Positions 1 to 5,743 of a DNA stretch of 8,240 nt are shown piece by piece. The position numbers and the translations under genes are program-made. This DNA comes from Gracilibacteraceae bacterium (lineage in GTDB: Bacteria; Bacillota; Desulfitobacteriia; Desulfitobacteriales; Syntrophobotulaceae). The notes under the pieces are model-generated. The model was not told the origin of the DNA and ran no database searches. It worked only from the letters and a program-made list of their open reading frames with translations. Each line of letters starts with the position of its first letter. Within the stretch, counting starts at the first letter, position 1. The stretch spans positions 1-8,240 of the forward strand of contig JAISEW010000237.1 in the NCBI GenBank assembly GCA_031263945.1. Reading direction: 5' to 3'.

Positions 1-428
1 CCTGTCAGACCAACGCAGCCGTAAAACGCTCTCTCCCAGATGTTGATCACGCCGTCCGGAATAGTGACAGCGGTCAGGCCGGAGCAGCCAGAAAACGCGC
101 TGTCGCCGATGTCGGTCACACTGCCCGGAATGATCAAGTCGCCGGTCAGGCCGGAGTCAGAAAACGCGTCTTGGCCGATGCCGGTCACGGCGACGCCGTC
201 GATTTCCGCCGGGATTTCCACATCGCCGCCTGGGCCGTTGTATCCCGTGATCGTGAGCGTGTCGCCGCTGATCGTGTAGCTAAAATCCTCTGGCGGCGCG
301 GCGCCGACTTGGAGGGCGTCCGGCGCGGTCAAAGCGGGAGATAAGAGCAAGACCAAGAAGAAGGCCGCCGCGCCGAGAAACAGCGCCGCGCTGAGAGTAG
401 ACTGATGCTGTGATCCGCGTTTGTACAT
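1..428 (-). CDS. Secreted BspA-like leucine-rich-repeat protein, N-terminal part (runs off window)
   Basis: Partial gene: 142 codons are visible and the frame is open to the left edge. The start is ATG at 428, preceded by AAAGGAG at 9-nt spacing. Residues 1-10 (MYKRGSQHQS) are a charged n-region and residues 11-30 a hydrophobic core. A signal-peptidase site is plausible near ALTA (32-35), so the product should be exported. The mature part opens with a beta-rich cap (YTISGDTLTITGY, 51-63). BspA-type LRR_5 repeats follow, with the pattern V-T-x-I-G-x-x-A-F-x-x-C-x-G-L-T-x-V-x-I-P: GIGQDAF at 83-89, DIGDSAFSGCSGLT at 106-119 and INIWERAFYGCVGLT at 128-142. Proteins of this family are surface or secreted and often linked to adhesion, but ligand and anchoring cannot be judged because the C-terminus is outside the window. 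It lies downstream of recF on the same strand, 142 bp away, with its own promoter candidate, so it is probably not part of the recF transcript. Confidence 0.9.
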   Translation of the reverse strand, partial: MYKRGSQHQSTLSAALFLGAAAFFLVLLLSPALTAPDALQVGAAPPEDFSYTISGDTLTITGYNGPGGDVEIPAEIDGVAVTGIGQDAFSDSGLTGDLIIPGSVTDIGDSAFSGCSGLTAVTIPDGVINIWERAFYGCVGLT

Positions 429-504
429 GGCGTTTTGCTCCTTTCATCCGCTGAGTCGCCGGAGCGCCGGTCTGTTTAGATAAAATTATTACATTATTCA
501 GCAT

Positions 505-510
505 ATTATA
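505..510 (-). promoter_or_regulatory. Extended -10 promoter element for the LRR protein gene
   Basis: On the minus strand the sequence reads TGGTATAAT: a perfect TATAAT hexamer with the TGN extension. The expected -35 position (about 528-533) has no good match to TTGACA. Transcription would start near 498 and give a leader of about 70 nt. An extended -10 without a -35 fits a promoter that needs an activator, and a direct repeat (519-537) sits exactly there. Confidence 0.55.
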
Positions 511-518
511 CCACATCC

Positions 519-537
519 CGGTCACACAGCGGTCACA
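519..537 (-). repeat. Two 8-bp direct repeats, 11-bp period, over the -35 region
   Basis: CGGTCACA occurs at 519-526 and again at 530-537 on the plus strand (TGTGACCG on the minus strand), spaced exactly one helical turn apart. The copies flank and overlap the -35 position of the LRR-gene promoter. Tandem sites at about 11 bp are the usual arrangement for OmpR/PhoB-family response regulators. Assigning this site to such a regulator is inference; no regulator gene is in the window. Confidence 0.45.
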
Positions 538-570
538 AAACGCCATATTTTGTTTTGCGGAAAGATTTTT

Positions 571-1674
571 TTATTCCTCTCGCCAGGCCCGCCCGTCTTC
601 TATGCGGTAAAACACCGCGTTTTTTCCGCGAATACTCTCCTCACGCTCCGTCATCGTGATTAAGGTCTGCATGCCCGGGGCGGCGATATATTCCAGTAAA
701 AACCCCCGCCGGGCCGCGTCCAGCTCCGATAGCACGTCGTCCAAAAGCAACAGGGGGTATTCCCCTTTTTCTTTGCGGCACAGCTCCATTTCCGCCAGCT
801 TCATGCTCAGCACCAGCGCCCGCTGCTGTCCCTGGGAAGCGAAAACTTTCGCCGGTTTCGCGTCGACGCTGATCAAAATATCGTCCCGGTGCGGCCCGGC
901 CAGCACCGTTTTTTTCTCTATCTCCTGCTCCATCCGCTCCGCGAAGACCGCGGCCAGATCAGGGACTTCCTCCGCCGGCAGCCGCCGGCCCAGCGAGAGA
1001 TAAGTCAGCTCCACCTGCCGGTCCGCGGCAAAAATCAGGGAAAATATCGCCTGACATTCCCGTTGCAGCTTGACCGTGTATTCCGTCCGGTGGCTGATGA
1101 TCCGCGTTCCCGCCGCCGTCAGCTGCTCGTTCCAGCTGCTGAGCAGCGCCCGCGTCTCTCCGCCGGCGTCCCGGCCGCGCCGCAGCAAGGCGCTTTTTTG
1201 TTTCAATGCCTTGTGGTACTGGTTGAGAGCGCCGATGTGCGCCGGTTTGCTCTGACAGATCAAAAAATCGATGAACCGCCGCCGCTCCTGCGGACTTCGC
1301 TTCACGATATCCAGATCGTCCGGCGTAAACAGGACCGCGTTGATCAGCCCGACATAATCCGACGTCCGCCGGCAGGGTACACCGTTTAGCCGCACGGCCC
1401 GCCGCGGTTCGCGGTAAACGCATTCGACCGTGAGCCGTCTCTCCCGCGCCGTAAAATCACCGCTCAGATACAGCGTGTCCTCGCCCCAGGTGACCAGTTC
1501 CTTTTCCTGCCGGATACGGGGCGATTTTCCCGTCAGCAGAAAAAAAACGCTCTCCAGCACATTGGTCTTGCCCTGCCCGTTTTGCCCGGCCAATACGTTG
1601 ACCGCCGGACCAAAACTGAGTTCCTGCCGGCGGTAATTACGAAAATTATGCAATGTCAGCGCGCTGATCCGCAT
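571..1674 (-). CDS. recF: RecF, DNA replication and repair protein
   Basis: RecF is a cytoplasmic SMC/Rad50-like ABC ATPase that works with RecO and RecR to load RecA at gaps and stalled forks. The 367-residue length is normal for the family. Visible motifs are Walker A GQNGQGKT (30-37), GPHRDD (260-265), the ABC signature SQGQQR (280-285) and Walker B LLLLDDVLSELD (308-319); the N-terminus LTLHNFRNY is typical of RecF. The ATG at 1674 lies only 8 nt after the dnaN stop and has no clear Shine-Dalgarno sequence, so translation is probably coupled to dnaN. The S4-domain RNA-binding gene (yaaA/rlbA) that usually separates dnaN and recF in Firmicutes is absent. The gene is followed by a BspA-like gene rather than gyrB within this window. 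No convincing terminator follows it. All catalytic motifs are intact. Confidence 0.97.
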   Translation of the reverse strand: MRISALTLHNFRNYRRQELSFGPAVNVLAGQNGQGKTNVLESVFFLLTGKSPRIRQEKELVTWGEDTLYLSGDFTARERRLTVECVYREPRRAVRLNGVPCRRTSDYVGLINAVLFTPDDLDIVKRSPQERRRFIDFLICQSKPAHIGALNQYHKALKQKSALLRRGRDAGGETRALLSSWNEQLTAAGTRIISHRTEYTVKLQRECQAIFSLIFAADRQVELTYLSLGRRLPAEEVPDLAAVFAERMEQEIEKKTVLAGPHRDDILISVDAKPAKVFASQGQQRALVLSMKLAEMELCRKEKGEYPLLLLDDVLSELDAARRGFLLEYIAAPGMQTLITMTEREESIRGKNAVFYRIEDGRAWREE

Positions 1675-1682
1675 TAATGTAA

Positions 1683-2780
1683 TCAGAGACGCATGGGTAA
1701 AACCAAAGAAATATAATTTTCCGCCCCGTCCGGACGGAAAACGCTCGCGTTGGCCGAGCCGCCAGTTTCCATGATCAAATGCTCCGTATCGATAACTTTG
1801 ACCATATCGAGCAGATAGCGGGCGTTGAAAGAAAGCTGCAGATCGTCCCCCTCCTGCTCTATCTCAATTTTTTCATAAATACTGCCTGATTCGTTATTTT
1901 GATCGATAGTCAGCACGTCGCCCTCGATCTTAAACCGCACAAACGCCATTTTCATCGAATTGTCCCGCGATAAGAGCGCCGCTCTTTCCACGACGCTGGC
2001 CAGCTGCCGCGTGTTGATCCTGGCTTTCATATGGCAGGTTTTCGGGATCACGCTTTCATAATTGGGATATTGCCCGACGATAAGCCGCGTCATTATGTCC
2101 AGATTTTTAAACTTAAATATCATTTTGGCCTGGTCAAACGAAACATTGACCGGGTCGTCGTCCAGCAGCCGCTGGATCTCCACCGTCGTTTTCCCCGGGA
2201 TGATCCCCCGGAAGTCGCTGCCGCCTTCCCCGAGCGGCAGAAAAACATAAGTAAGGCGATGCGTATCCGTGCAGACCATCCGAATCTCGCCGCCTTTTTT
2301 TTCCATGAGAACGCCGGAAAAAACCGCGCGGGAGTCTTCGGTGATCGCCCGGGCGTAAATAGTCTGCCGAATCATCTGTTTCAGCTGCAACCCATCGAGA
2401 GTGAAATTTTTCTCCAGATCCATATTTCCAAATTCAGGAAATTCATCCGCGTCAAAGCCGTTTATCTGAAAATTCGCCTCGCCGTAAAAAATATGCAAAG
2501 TATTTTCAATTTGCTCCAGCCGCACCGCTCCCTCCGGCAAGCGCCGCGTCAACTCGGTCAGCAAAGCGGCCGGCAGGACCATCACTCCCTCCTCCTGCAC
2601 GTTGACCGGCACGCGGCAGCGGATGCCCAGCTCCAGATCCGTCGCCTCGAACAGCAGCTCGCCCCCGCCGGCGCTGATCTTGATCCCTTGCAGCACCGGC
2701 AAAGTATTGCGGGCGGACACCGCTTTCTGCACCTTGCCCACGCCGTCCAACAGGTCTTCTTTTGTGCATAGCGCTATCAT
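1683..2780 (-). CDS. dnaN: DNA polymerase III beta subunit (sliding clamp)
   Basis: The beta clamp forms a ring-shaped dimer that tethers DNA polymerase III and other clamp-binding proteins to DNA. At 365 residues it has the usual length for three clamp domains. Family landmarks are TDTHRL (171-176), VGQYPNYESVIP (235-246) and the near-invariant C-terminal LPMRL (361-365), which contribute to the hydrophobic partner-binding pocket. The ATG at 2780 is preceded by GGGGAGG, 10 nt away, a strong ribosome binding site. A -10 hexamer lies in the 172-bp dnaA-dnaN spacer, so dnaN may be transcribed both from dnaA read-through and from its own promoter. recF follows after 8 nt and is probably cotranscribed. 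No damage is seen. Confidence 0.98.
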   Translation of the reverse strand: MIALCTKEDLLDGVGKVQKAVSARNTLPVLQGIKISAGGGELLFEATDLELGIRCRVPVNVQEEGVMVLPAALLTELTRRLPEGAVRLEQIENTLHIFYGEANFQINGFDADEFPEFGNMDLEKNFTLDGLQLKQMIRQTIYARAITEDSRAVFSGVLMEKKGGEIRMVCTDTHRLTYVFLPLGEGGSDFRGIIPGKTTVEIQRLLDDDPVNVSFDQAKMIFKFKNLDIMTRLIVGQYPNYESVIPKTCHMKARINTRQLASVVERAALLSRDNSMKMAFVRFKIEGDVLTIDQNNESGSIYEKIEIEQEGDDLQLSFNARYLLDMVKVIDTEHLIMETGGSANASVFRPDGAENYISLVLPMRL

Positions 2781-2814
2781 TCTTCGTTTACCTCCCCGTC
2801 GTTATTAATATGGT

Positions 2815-2845
2815 ATTATAGTAGTCGTAGCCGTCTTGCCGGCAA
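2815..2845 (-). promoter_or_regulatory. Candidate dnaN promoter
   Basis: The minus strand has a perfect TATAAT (2815-2820). A TTGCCG hexamer (2840-2845) lies 19 bp upstream as a possible -35; both its sequence and its spacing are suboptimal. The -35 overlaps a 10-bp palindrome, TTGCCGGCAA (2836-2845). A start near 2808 would give a leader of about 28 nt ahead of dnaN. Confidence 0.45.
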
Positions 2846-2848
2846 AAA

Positions 2849-2923
2849 TGTGTAAAAGCGCCTTCGAGCGCAGTCAGGCCGCCGCTCTCGCCTGTGCGTG
2901 ATTTTAGAAAAGGCTGTGGATAC
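2849..2923 (-). promoter_or_regulatory. DnaA-box-like 9-mers in the dnaA-dnaN spacer
   Basis: Two minus-strand 9-mers differ from TTATNCACA at one position: TTTTACACA (2849-2857) and GTATCCACA (2915-2923). A third, CTATGCACA, lies in the first codons of dnaN (2763-2771). All three point the same way. In Bacillus-type bipartite origins the dnaA-dnaN spacer carries the second cluster of DnaA boxes. Single-mismatch sites can occur by chance, so this is suggestive only. Confidence 0.35.
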
Positions 2924-2952
2924 CTAGTGTTTTAGCTGGCACAGGGCAATAG

Positions 2953-4242
2953 CTAGGAGGATTTTATGGTGGTGATCAGATCGCGCAGCACTTTTTCCAG
3001 AGCGGCGTCTTTTTCCTTCATCTCCCTGATCTTGTTGACGGCGTGGATCACGGTGGAATGGTCCCGGCCGCCAAAAGCCTCGCCGATCTGCGGCAGTGAG
3101 AGTTCGGTCAGATCCCGGCACAGATACATAGCGATCTGGCGCGGCAGGGCGATGAACTGAGAGCGTTTGCTCTGTCTCAGATCGTCCGGCGTGAGACTGT
3201 AGCGTTTGGCCACCGCATTCACGATGGTTTCCGCCGTCACCGTTCGGTTTTGCGGCATCAGGTCCCGCAGGATGGAGCGCGTCAGTTCCACGGTCGGTTT
3301 TTCGCCGGTGAAGGCACAATAGGCGGTGAGTTTGTTGAGAGCGCCTTCCAACTCCCGCACGTTGCTGTAAATGGAGGAAGCGATGAAGTTGAGAACGTCG
3401 TCCGGAATAGCGCTGTCGTCCTGCTGTATTTTTGTGCGTAAAATAGCCATGCGCGTCTCGTAGTCGGGGGGGCTGATATCGGTGGTCAGGCCGCCTTCGA
3501 AGCGGGAGCGCAGCCTTTCTTCCAAGCGGGGAATGTCGCGGGGCTGCATGTCGGAGGAAATGATTATCTGTTTGTTGGCTTCATGCAAGGCGTTGAATGT
3601 GTAAAAAAATTCCATCTGAGTGGATTCTTTGTTGGCCAAAAACTGAATATCGTCGACCAGCAACATGTCGATTTTACGGTAAGTGTCGCGGAATGCCGCC
3701 TGTTTTTCATGCCGGATGGAGTCGATCATCTCATTGGTGAACTGTTCGCCGGTGATGTAGATGGTCTTGAAATGAGACATCGTTTGCGATATTTTGTGGG
3801 CGATGGCGTGCATGAGATGGGTTTTGCCCAGGCCGCTGCCGCCATAGATAAAAAGGGGATTGTAGGATTTAGCCGGAAATTCGGCCACGGCCAGCGCGGC
3901 GGCGTGCGCGAAACGGTTGCCGTCCCCGATGACGAAATTTTGGAACGTGTAGCGGGCGTTGAGAAAAGAGCGGGAGGAATAAGCGGCGGCGCCGGGGCCT
4001 TCTTCGATGAAAGTTATGTTGACGGGGGCGTTTGCTATATTTTGTGCCGCGGATGTGATTTTTTTGTGAAAATGGCCTTCCAGCCAGGTTTTGATGAATT
4101 CGTCCGGAACGCTGACGGTGAGGGAATTATCCGCGAAACTCACCGGTTTGCTGGAAGAAAACCATGCGTCAAAGCTGTTGGCCGATATCTCTTGCCTAAT
4201 TATTTCCAGAATATTATGCCAAAGGTCTTCTGGTGTTTTCAT
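2953..4242 (-). CDS. dnaA: Chromosomal replication initiator protein DnaA
   Basis: DnaA binds DnaA boxes at oriC, melts the unwinding element and helps load the replicative helicase. From the chosen start it is 429 residues. Domain I covers about 1-80, followed by a short linker (about 81-95), so domain II is brief. The AAA+ domain has Walker A GGSGLGKT (134-141), Walker B LLVDDIQF (194-201), the box VII arginine region RLRSRFEGG (243-251) and sensor II NVRELEG (294-300). Domain IV ends with the DNA-binding signature GGRDHSTVIHA (391-401). The frame is open a further 31 codons upstream to an ATG at 4335. The ATG at 4242 is preferred because it has GGGAGG at 8 nt, starts with the family-typical KTPEDLW, and because the upstream extension would cover the promoter and DnaA box. 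Its promoter region carries DnaA boxes, indicating autoregulation. Confidence 0.97.
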   Translation of the reverse strand: MKTPEDLWHNILEIIRQEISANSFDAWFSSSKPVSFADNSLTVSVPDEFIKTWLEGHFHKKITSAAQNIANAPVNITFIEEGPGAAAYSSRSFLNARYTFQNFVIGDGNRFAHAAALAVAEFPAKSYNPLFIYGGSGLGKTHLMHAIAHKISQTMSHFKTIYITGEQFTNEMIDSIRHEKQAAFRDTYRKIDMLLVDDIQFLANKESTQMEFFYTFNALHEANKQIIISSDMQPRDIPRLEERLRSRFEGGLTTDISPPDYETRMAILRTKIQQDDSAIPDDVLNFIASSIYSNVRELEGALNKLTAYCAFTGEKPTVELTRSILRDLMPQNRTVTAETIVNAVAKRYSLTPDDLRQSKRSQFIALPRQIAMYLCRDLTELSLPQIGEAFGGRDHSTVIHAVNKIREMKEKDAALEKVLRDLITTIKSS

Positions 4243-4250
4243 AAGCATTT

Positions 4251-4256
4251 CCTCCC
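4251..4256 (-). promoter_or_regulatory. dnaA ribosome binding site, decides the start
   Basis: GGGAGG on the minus strand lies 8 nt before the ATG at 4242 (MKTPEDLW). An ATG two codons upstream (4248) would be too close to it, and the farther ATG at 4335 would place the promoter inside the coding region. Confidence 0.8.
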
Positions 4257-4274
4257 GAATCAGATTGTTGGCGG

Positions 4275-4283
4275 TGTGGATAA
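4275..4283 (-). promoter_or_regulatory. Perfect DnaA box (TTATCCACA) in the dnaA leader
   Basis: TGTGGATAA on the plus strand is the exact complement of consensus TTATCCACA. It lies 32 bp upstream of the dnaA start and downstream of the predicted transcription start, a position suited to autorepression and to forming part of the origin. Confidence 0.75.
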
Positions 4284-4314
4284 ACGCTGAGCGGACAAAG
4301 GGATGGTACCCAAT

Positions 4315-4343
4315 ATCATAGCAAGATTTGAGCAAGTTATCAA
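4315..4343 (-). promoter_or_regulatory. dnaA promoter
   Basis: On the minus strand, -35 TTGATA (4338-4343) and -10 TATGAT (4315-4320) are separated by exactly 17 bp; each hexamer has one mismatch to consensus. The start would fall near 4308, giving a leader of about 65 nt. The -35 overlaps TTATCAACA (4337-4345, plus strand), one mismatch from a DnaA box, so DnaA binding could block this promoter directly. Confidence 0.7.
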
Positions 4344-4369
4344 CAGAAAAAAATTAACAAAATAGGAAG

Positions 4370-4525
4370 GTGAACGCCAATATCAAAGACGGGCTTTTGC
4401 TGGCGGAAACGCTGAACGTCTCCTTTCAGTCCGTGGGGGGCCGGGTCCGGGAAGTCCCGGCCCGCGAAGGGGACGCGGTGGCAGAGGGAGATATATTGGT
4501 GATGCTTGATGAGCCAGCTGTTTGA
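4370..4525 (+). pseudogene. Remnant of HlyD-type membrane fusion protein (lipoyl half-domain)
   Basis: This 51-codon frame begins at a GTG (4370) and ends at TGA (4523-4525). Residues 12-46 (ETLNVSFQ, VGGRVREVPAREGDAV and AEGDILVMLDEP) match the N-terminal biotinyl/lipoyl-like segment of HlyD/EmrA/YbhG membrane fusion proteins, with the G-x-V-x-x-V-x-x-x-E-G-D-x-V pattern. Intact family members have a membrane anchor before this point and a coiled-coil hairpin, a second lipoyl half and a beta-barrel after it, usually over 200 residues in all. All of these are missing. AGGAAGG directly abuts the GTG, too close for normal initiation. Its end overlaps the ABC permease start by 17 nt. The likeliest reading is an internally deleted, 5'-truncated gene left from an HlyD-permease export operon. 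A stand-alone mini-lipoyl protein is possible but not supported. Confidence 0.65.
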
Positions 4526-5637
4526 CGAGTTGAAACATCTGCAGCCGCAGACGATCCTCATGGCGTTTATCGCCCCGGCCGCCGCTGTTCTGATCTTCGC
4601 TTATATGCTCGGCGGCAGTATCCGGATCTTGGACGCCGGTCTGGCTGTAGTCGATCCGGGCGACAGCCAATACAGCCGCCAGCTGATCGACAAAATCGAC
4701 GCTTCCCCCTATGTGGCGGTCAAGGCTGTTTACCGTGAACCGGTCGAACCGGCGGCGCTGCTCAAAAAAGCGGAGTACCTCGCGGTGCTCGTCCTGCCGG
4801 CGGAGCTGGAGCAAAACCGGCTGCGGGGGGCGTCCCAGCACCATCGGTCTGGTGGCGGACGACACGGTTCTCAGCGCCGCGGCAAATCTGCGCCAGAGCG
4901 TGGCGGAAGTTATAGCTGCGGAAAACGCCGGTGCCATAGTCCCTCGCCTGGTGGGGATGGGGCTGAATTCCGCTCAGGCCGGGGCGCTGCCGAACACGTT
5001 TTCCCTCCGGCAGCGCACGCCTTTCAATCCCGCCATGAGTTATCTGAATTTCATGGTCGTAGGGTTTGGTCATGTGGCGCTTTTGGCTTTATGCCTGACA
5101 CAGACCGCGGGCGTCATTCCGCGGCTGCGGCTGCGCGAGCGTTGGCCAGACGACCGGCGCTGCCCTTTGGGACTTTTCAGCCGCCTTTTGCCCTATATGC
5201 TCATTTTTGCGGCCGCCACGCTGCTCGTTTTAGGCCTGACAAAACGGTTCCTCGCCCTGCGTTTTGCCGGCGGCGTCCTGGACTACGCGCTGCCCCTGCT
5301 GCTTTATCTGCTGGCGCTTTCTTTGCTGGGAATGATCCTGGGCTGCCTGAGCAAAACCCCGTCCCAGGTCTTGAGCCGGGCGATACCGGTGATCGCCCCC
5401 TCGTTTTTCCTCTCCAATCTCACTCTCCCCCTGAGTATAATGCCGGCGCCCTTGCAGGCGCTGTCCCAGGCGCTGCCGCTCTCCTGGTACGTCCGCTTTT
5501 ATCAGGGCGTCGCCATACGGGGCGCGTCACTGGCCGATCTGAGCGCCGATCTGGGGGGTTTCCTGATCTATATCGCCGCCTTGGGTCTCTTGCTCCTCCC
5601 GCTCCTTATCCGGGAAGCGCGCTCACGCTTAATATAG
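4509..5637 (+). pseudogene. ABC-2 type transporter permease, frameshifted
   Basis: The protein resembles YhhJ/YbhR/YbhS-type permeases, which pair with an ABC ATPase and an HlyD-type partner to export substrates. The ATG at 4509 (MSQLFDEL) has GGTGA 6 nt upstream. The first frame covers a membrane segment (MAFIAPAAAVLIFAYMLGG) and the start of the periplasmic domain, to about residue 107. Homology then moves to the +1 frame (RPSTIGLVADD onward) and continues to a TAG at 5635-5637, through five hydrophobic segments (VVGFGHVALLALCLT; YMLIFAAATLLVLGL; PLLLYLLALSLLGMIL; IAPSFFLSNLTLPLSI; LIYIAALGLLLLPLLI). The switch falls at a run of six G (4825-4830). With five G the frame would read LRGRPSTIGLV and the total would be about 375 residues, normal for the family. 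No ABC ATPase gene is nearby. A sequencing error in the homopolymer is possible. Confidence 0.8.
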
Positions 5638-5651
5638 TCCGGAAACGGGCG

Positions 5652-5712
5652 TGCCAAAGTCAAAAGCCAACTGCTGCCAAAGTCAAAAGTGAATTATTGA
5701 CAAAGTTAAAAG
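5652..5712 (+). repeat. Three 15-bp direct repeats, exact 23-bp period, ahead of the DUF4143 ATPase
   Basis: TGCCAAAGTCAAAAG occurs at 5652-5666 and again, identically, at 5675-5689. A third copy, TGACAAAGTTAAAAG, at 5698-5712 has two changes. Starts are exactly 23 bp apart each time (about two helical turns), and the 8-bp spacers differ in sequence. The third copy overlaps the -35 and spacer of the promoter at 5697-5725. This looks like a cooperative operator array or iteron; the binding protein is unknown. Confidence 0.8.
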
Positions 5713-5725
5713 TCCATAGTATGCT
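5697..5725 (+). promoter_or_regulatory. Promoter for the DUF4143 ATPase
   Basis: A consensus -35 TTGACA (5697-5702) is followed after 17 bp by TATGCT (5720-5725), a -10 with two mismatches. Transcription would begin near 5732, leaving a leader of only about 12 nt. The -35 and spacer coincide with the third 15-bp repeat, so a protein bound there would compete with RNA polymerase. Confidence 0.6.
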
Positions 5726-5743
5726 ATATGCGGGTGACATATT

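Larger units (their letters stand above)
4275..4364. other. Candidate oriC core (DnaA boxes plus AT-rich stretch)
   Basis: This interval contains a perfect DnaA box (4275-4283), a one-mismatch box in the opposite orientation (4337-4345) and an almost pure A/T run at 4345-4364 that could serve as the unwinding element. It lies directly upstream of dnaA, the standard oriC position. It is unusually short: only about 127 bp separate dnaA from the HlyD remnant. The origin may be compact, may also use the dnaA-dnaN spacer, or may have been trimmed by rearrangement. Confidence 0.5.

Noticed and set aside
280..546. Minus-strand 88-codon frame over the LRR gene start
   Set aside because: It overlaps the signal-peptide region of the LRR protein in another frame, has arginine-rich shadow composition and lacks a ribosome binding site.
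535..553. ACAAAA/TTTTGT inverted repeat after recF as a terminator
   Set aside because: The six-base A/T-only stem is too weak and overlaps the LRR-gene promoter region.
2031..2771. Plus-strand 246-codon frame opposite dnaN
   Set aside because: Antisense shadow of a well-supported dnaN gene; no recognisable domain.
2862..2895. GAGCG/CGCTC hairpin between dnaA and dnaN as the dnaA terminator
   Set aside because: The stem is only five bases with a 12-nt loop and the following T-run is four bases; too weak to call.
3583..4290. Plus-strand 235-codon frame opposite dnaA
   Set aside because: Antisense shadow of dnaA; it crosses the dnaA start and leader and shows no family motif.
2953..4335. Longer DnaA start at 4335, adding 31 residues
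   Set aside because: The extension has no ribosome binding site, covers the likely promoter and DnaA box, and is not DnaA-like; ATG 4242 has GGGAGG at 8 nt.
4383..4937. Minus-strand 184-codon frame opposite the HlyD/permease region
   Set aside because: Low-complexity proline- and arginine-rich composition; the plus-strand frames carry clear homology instead.
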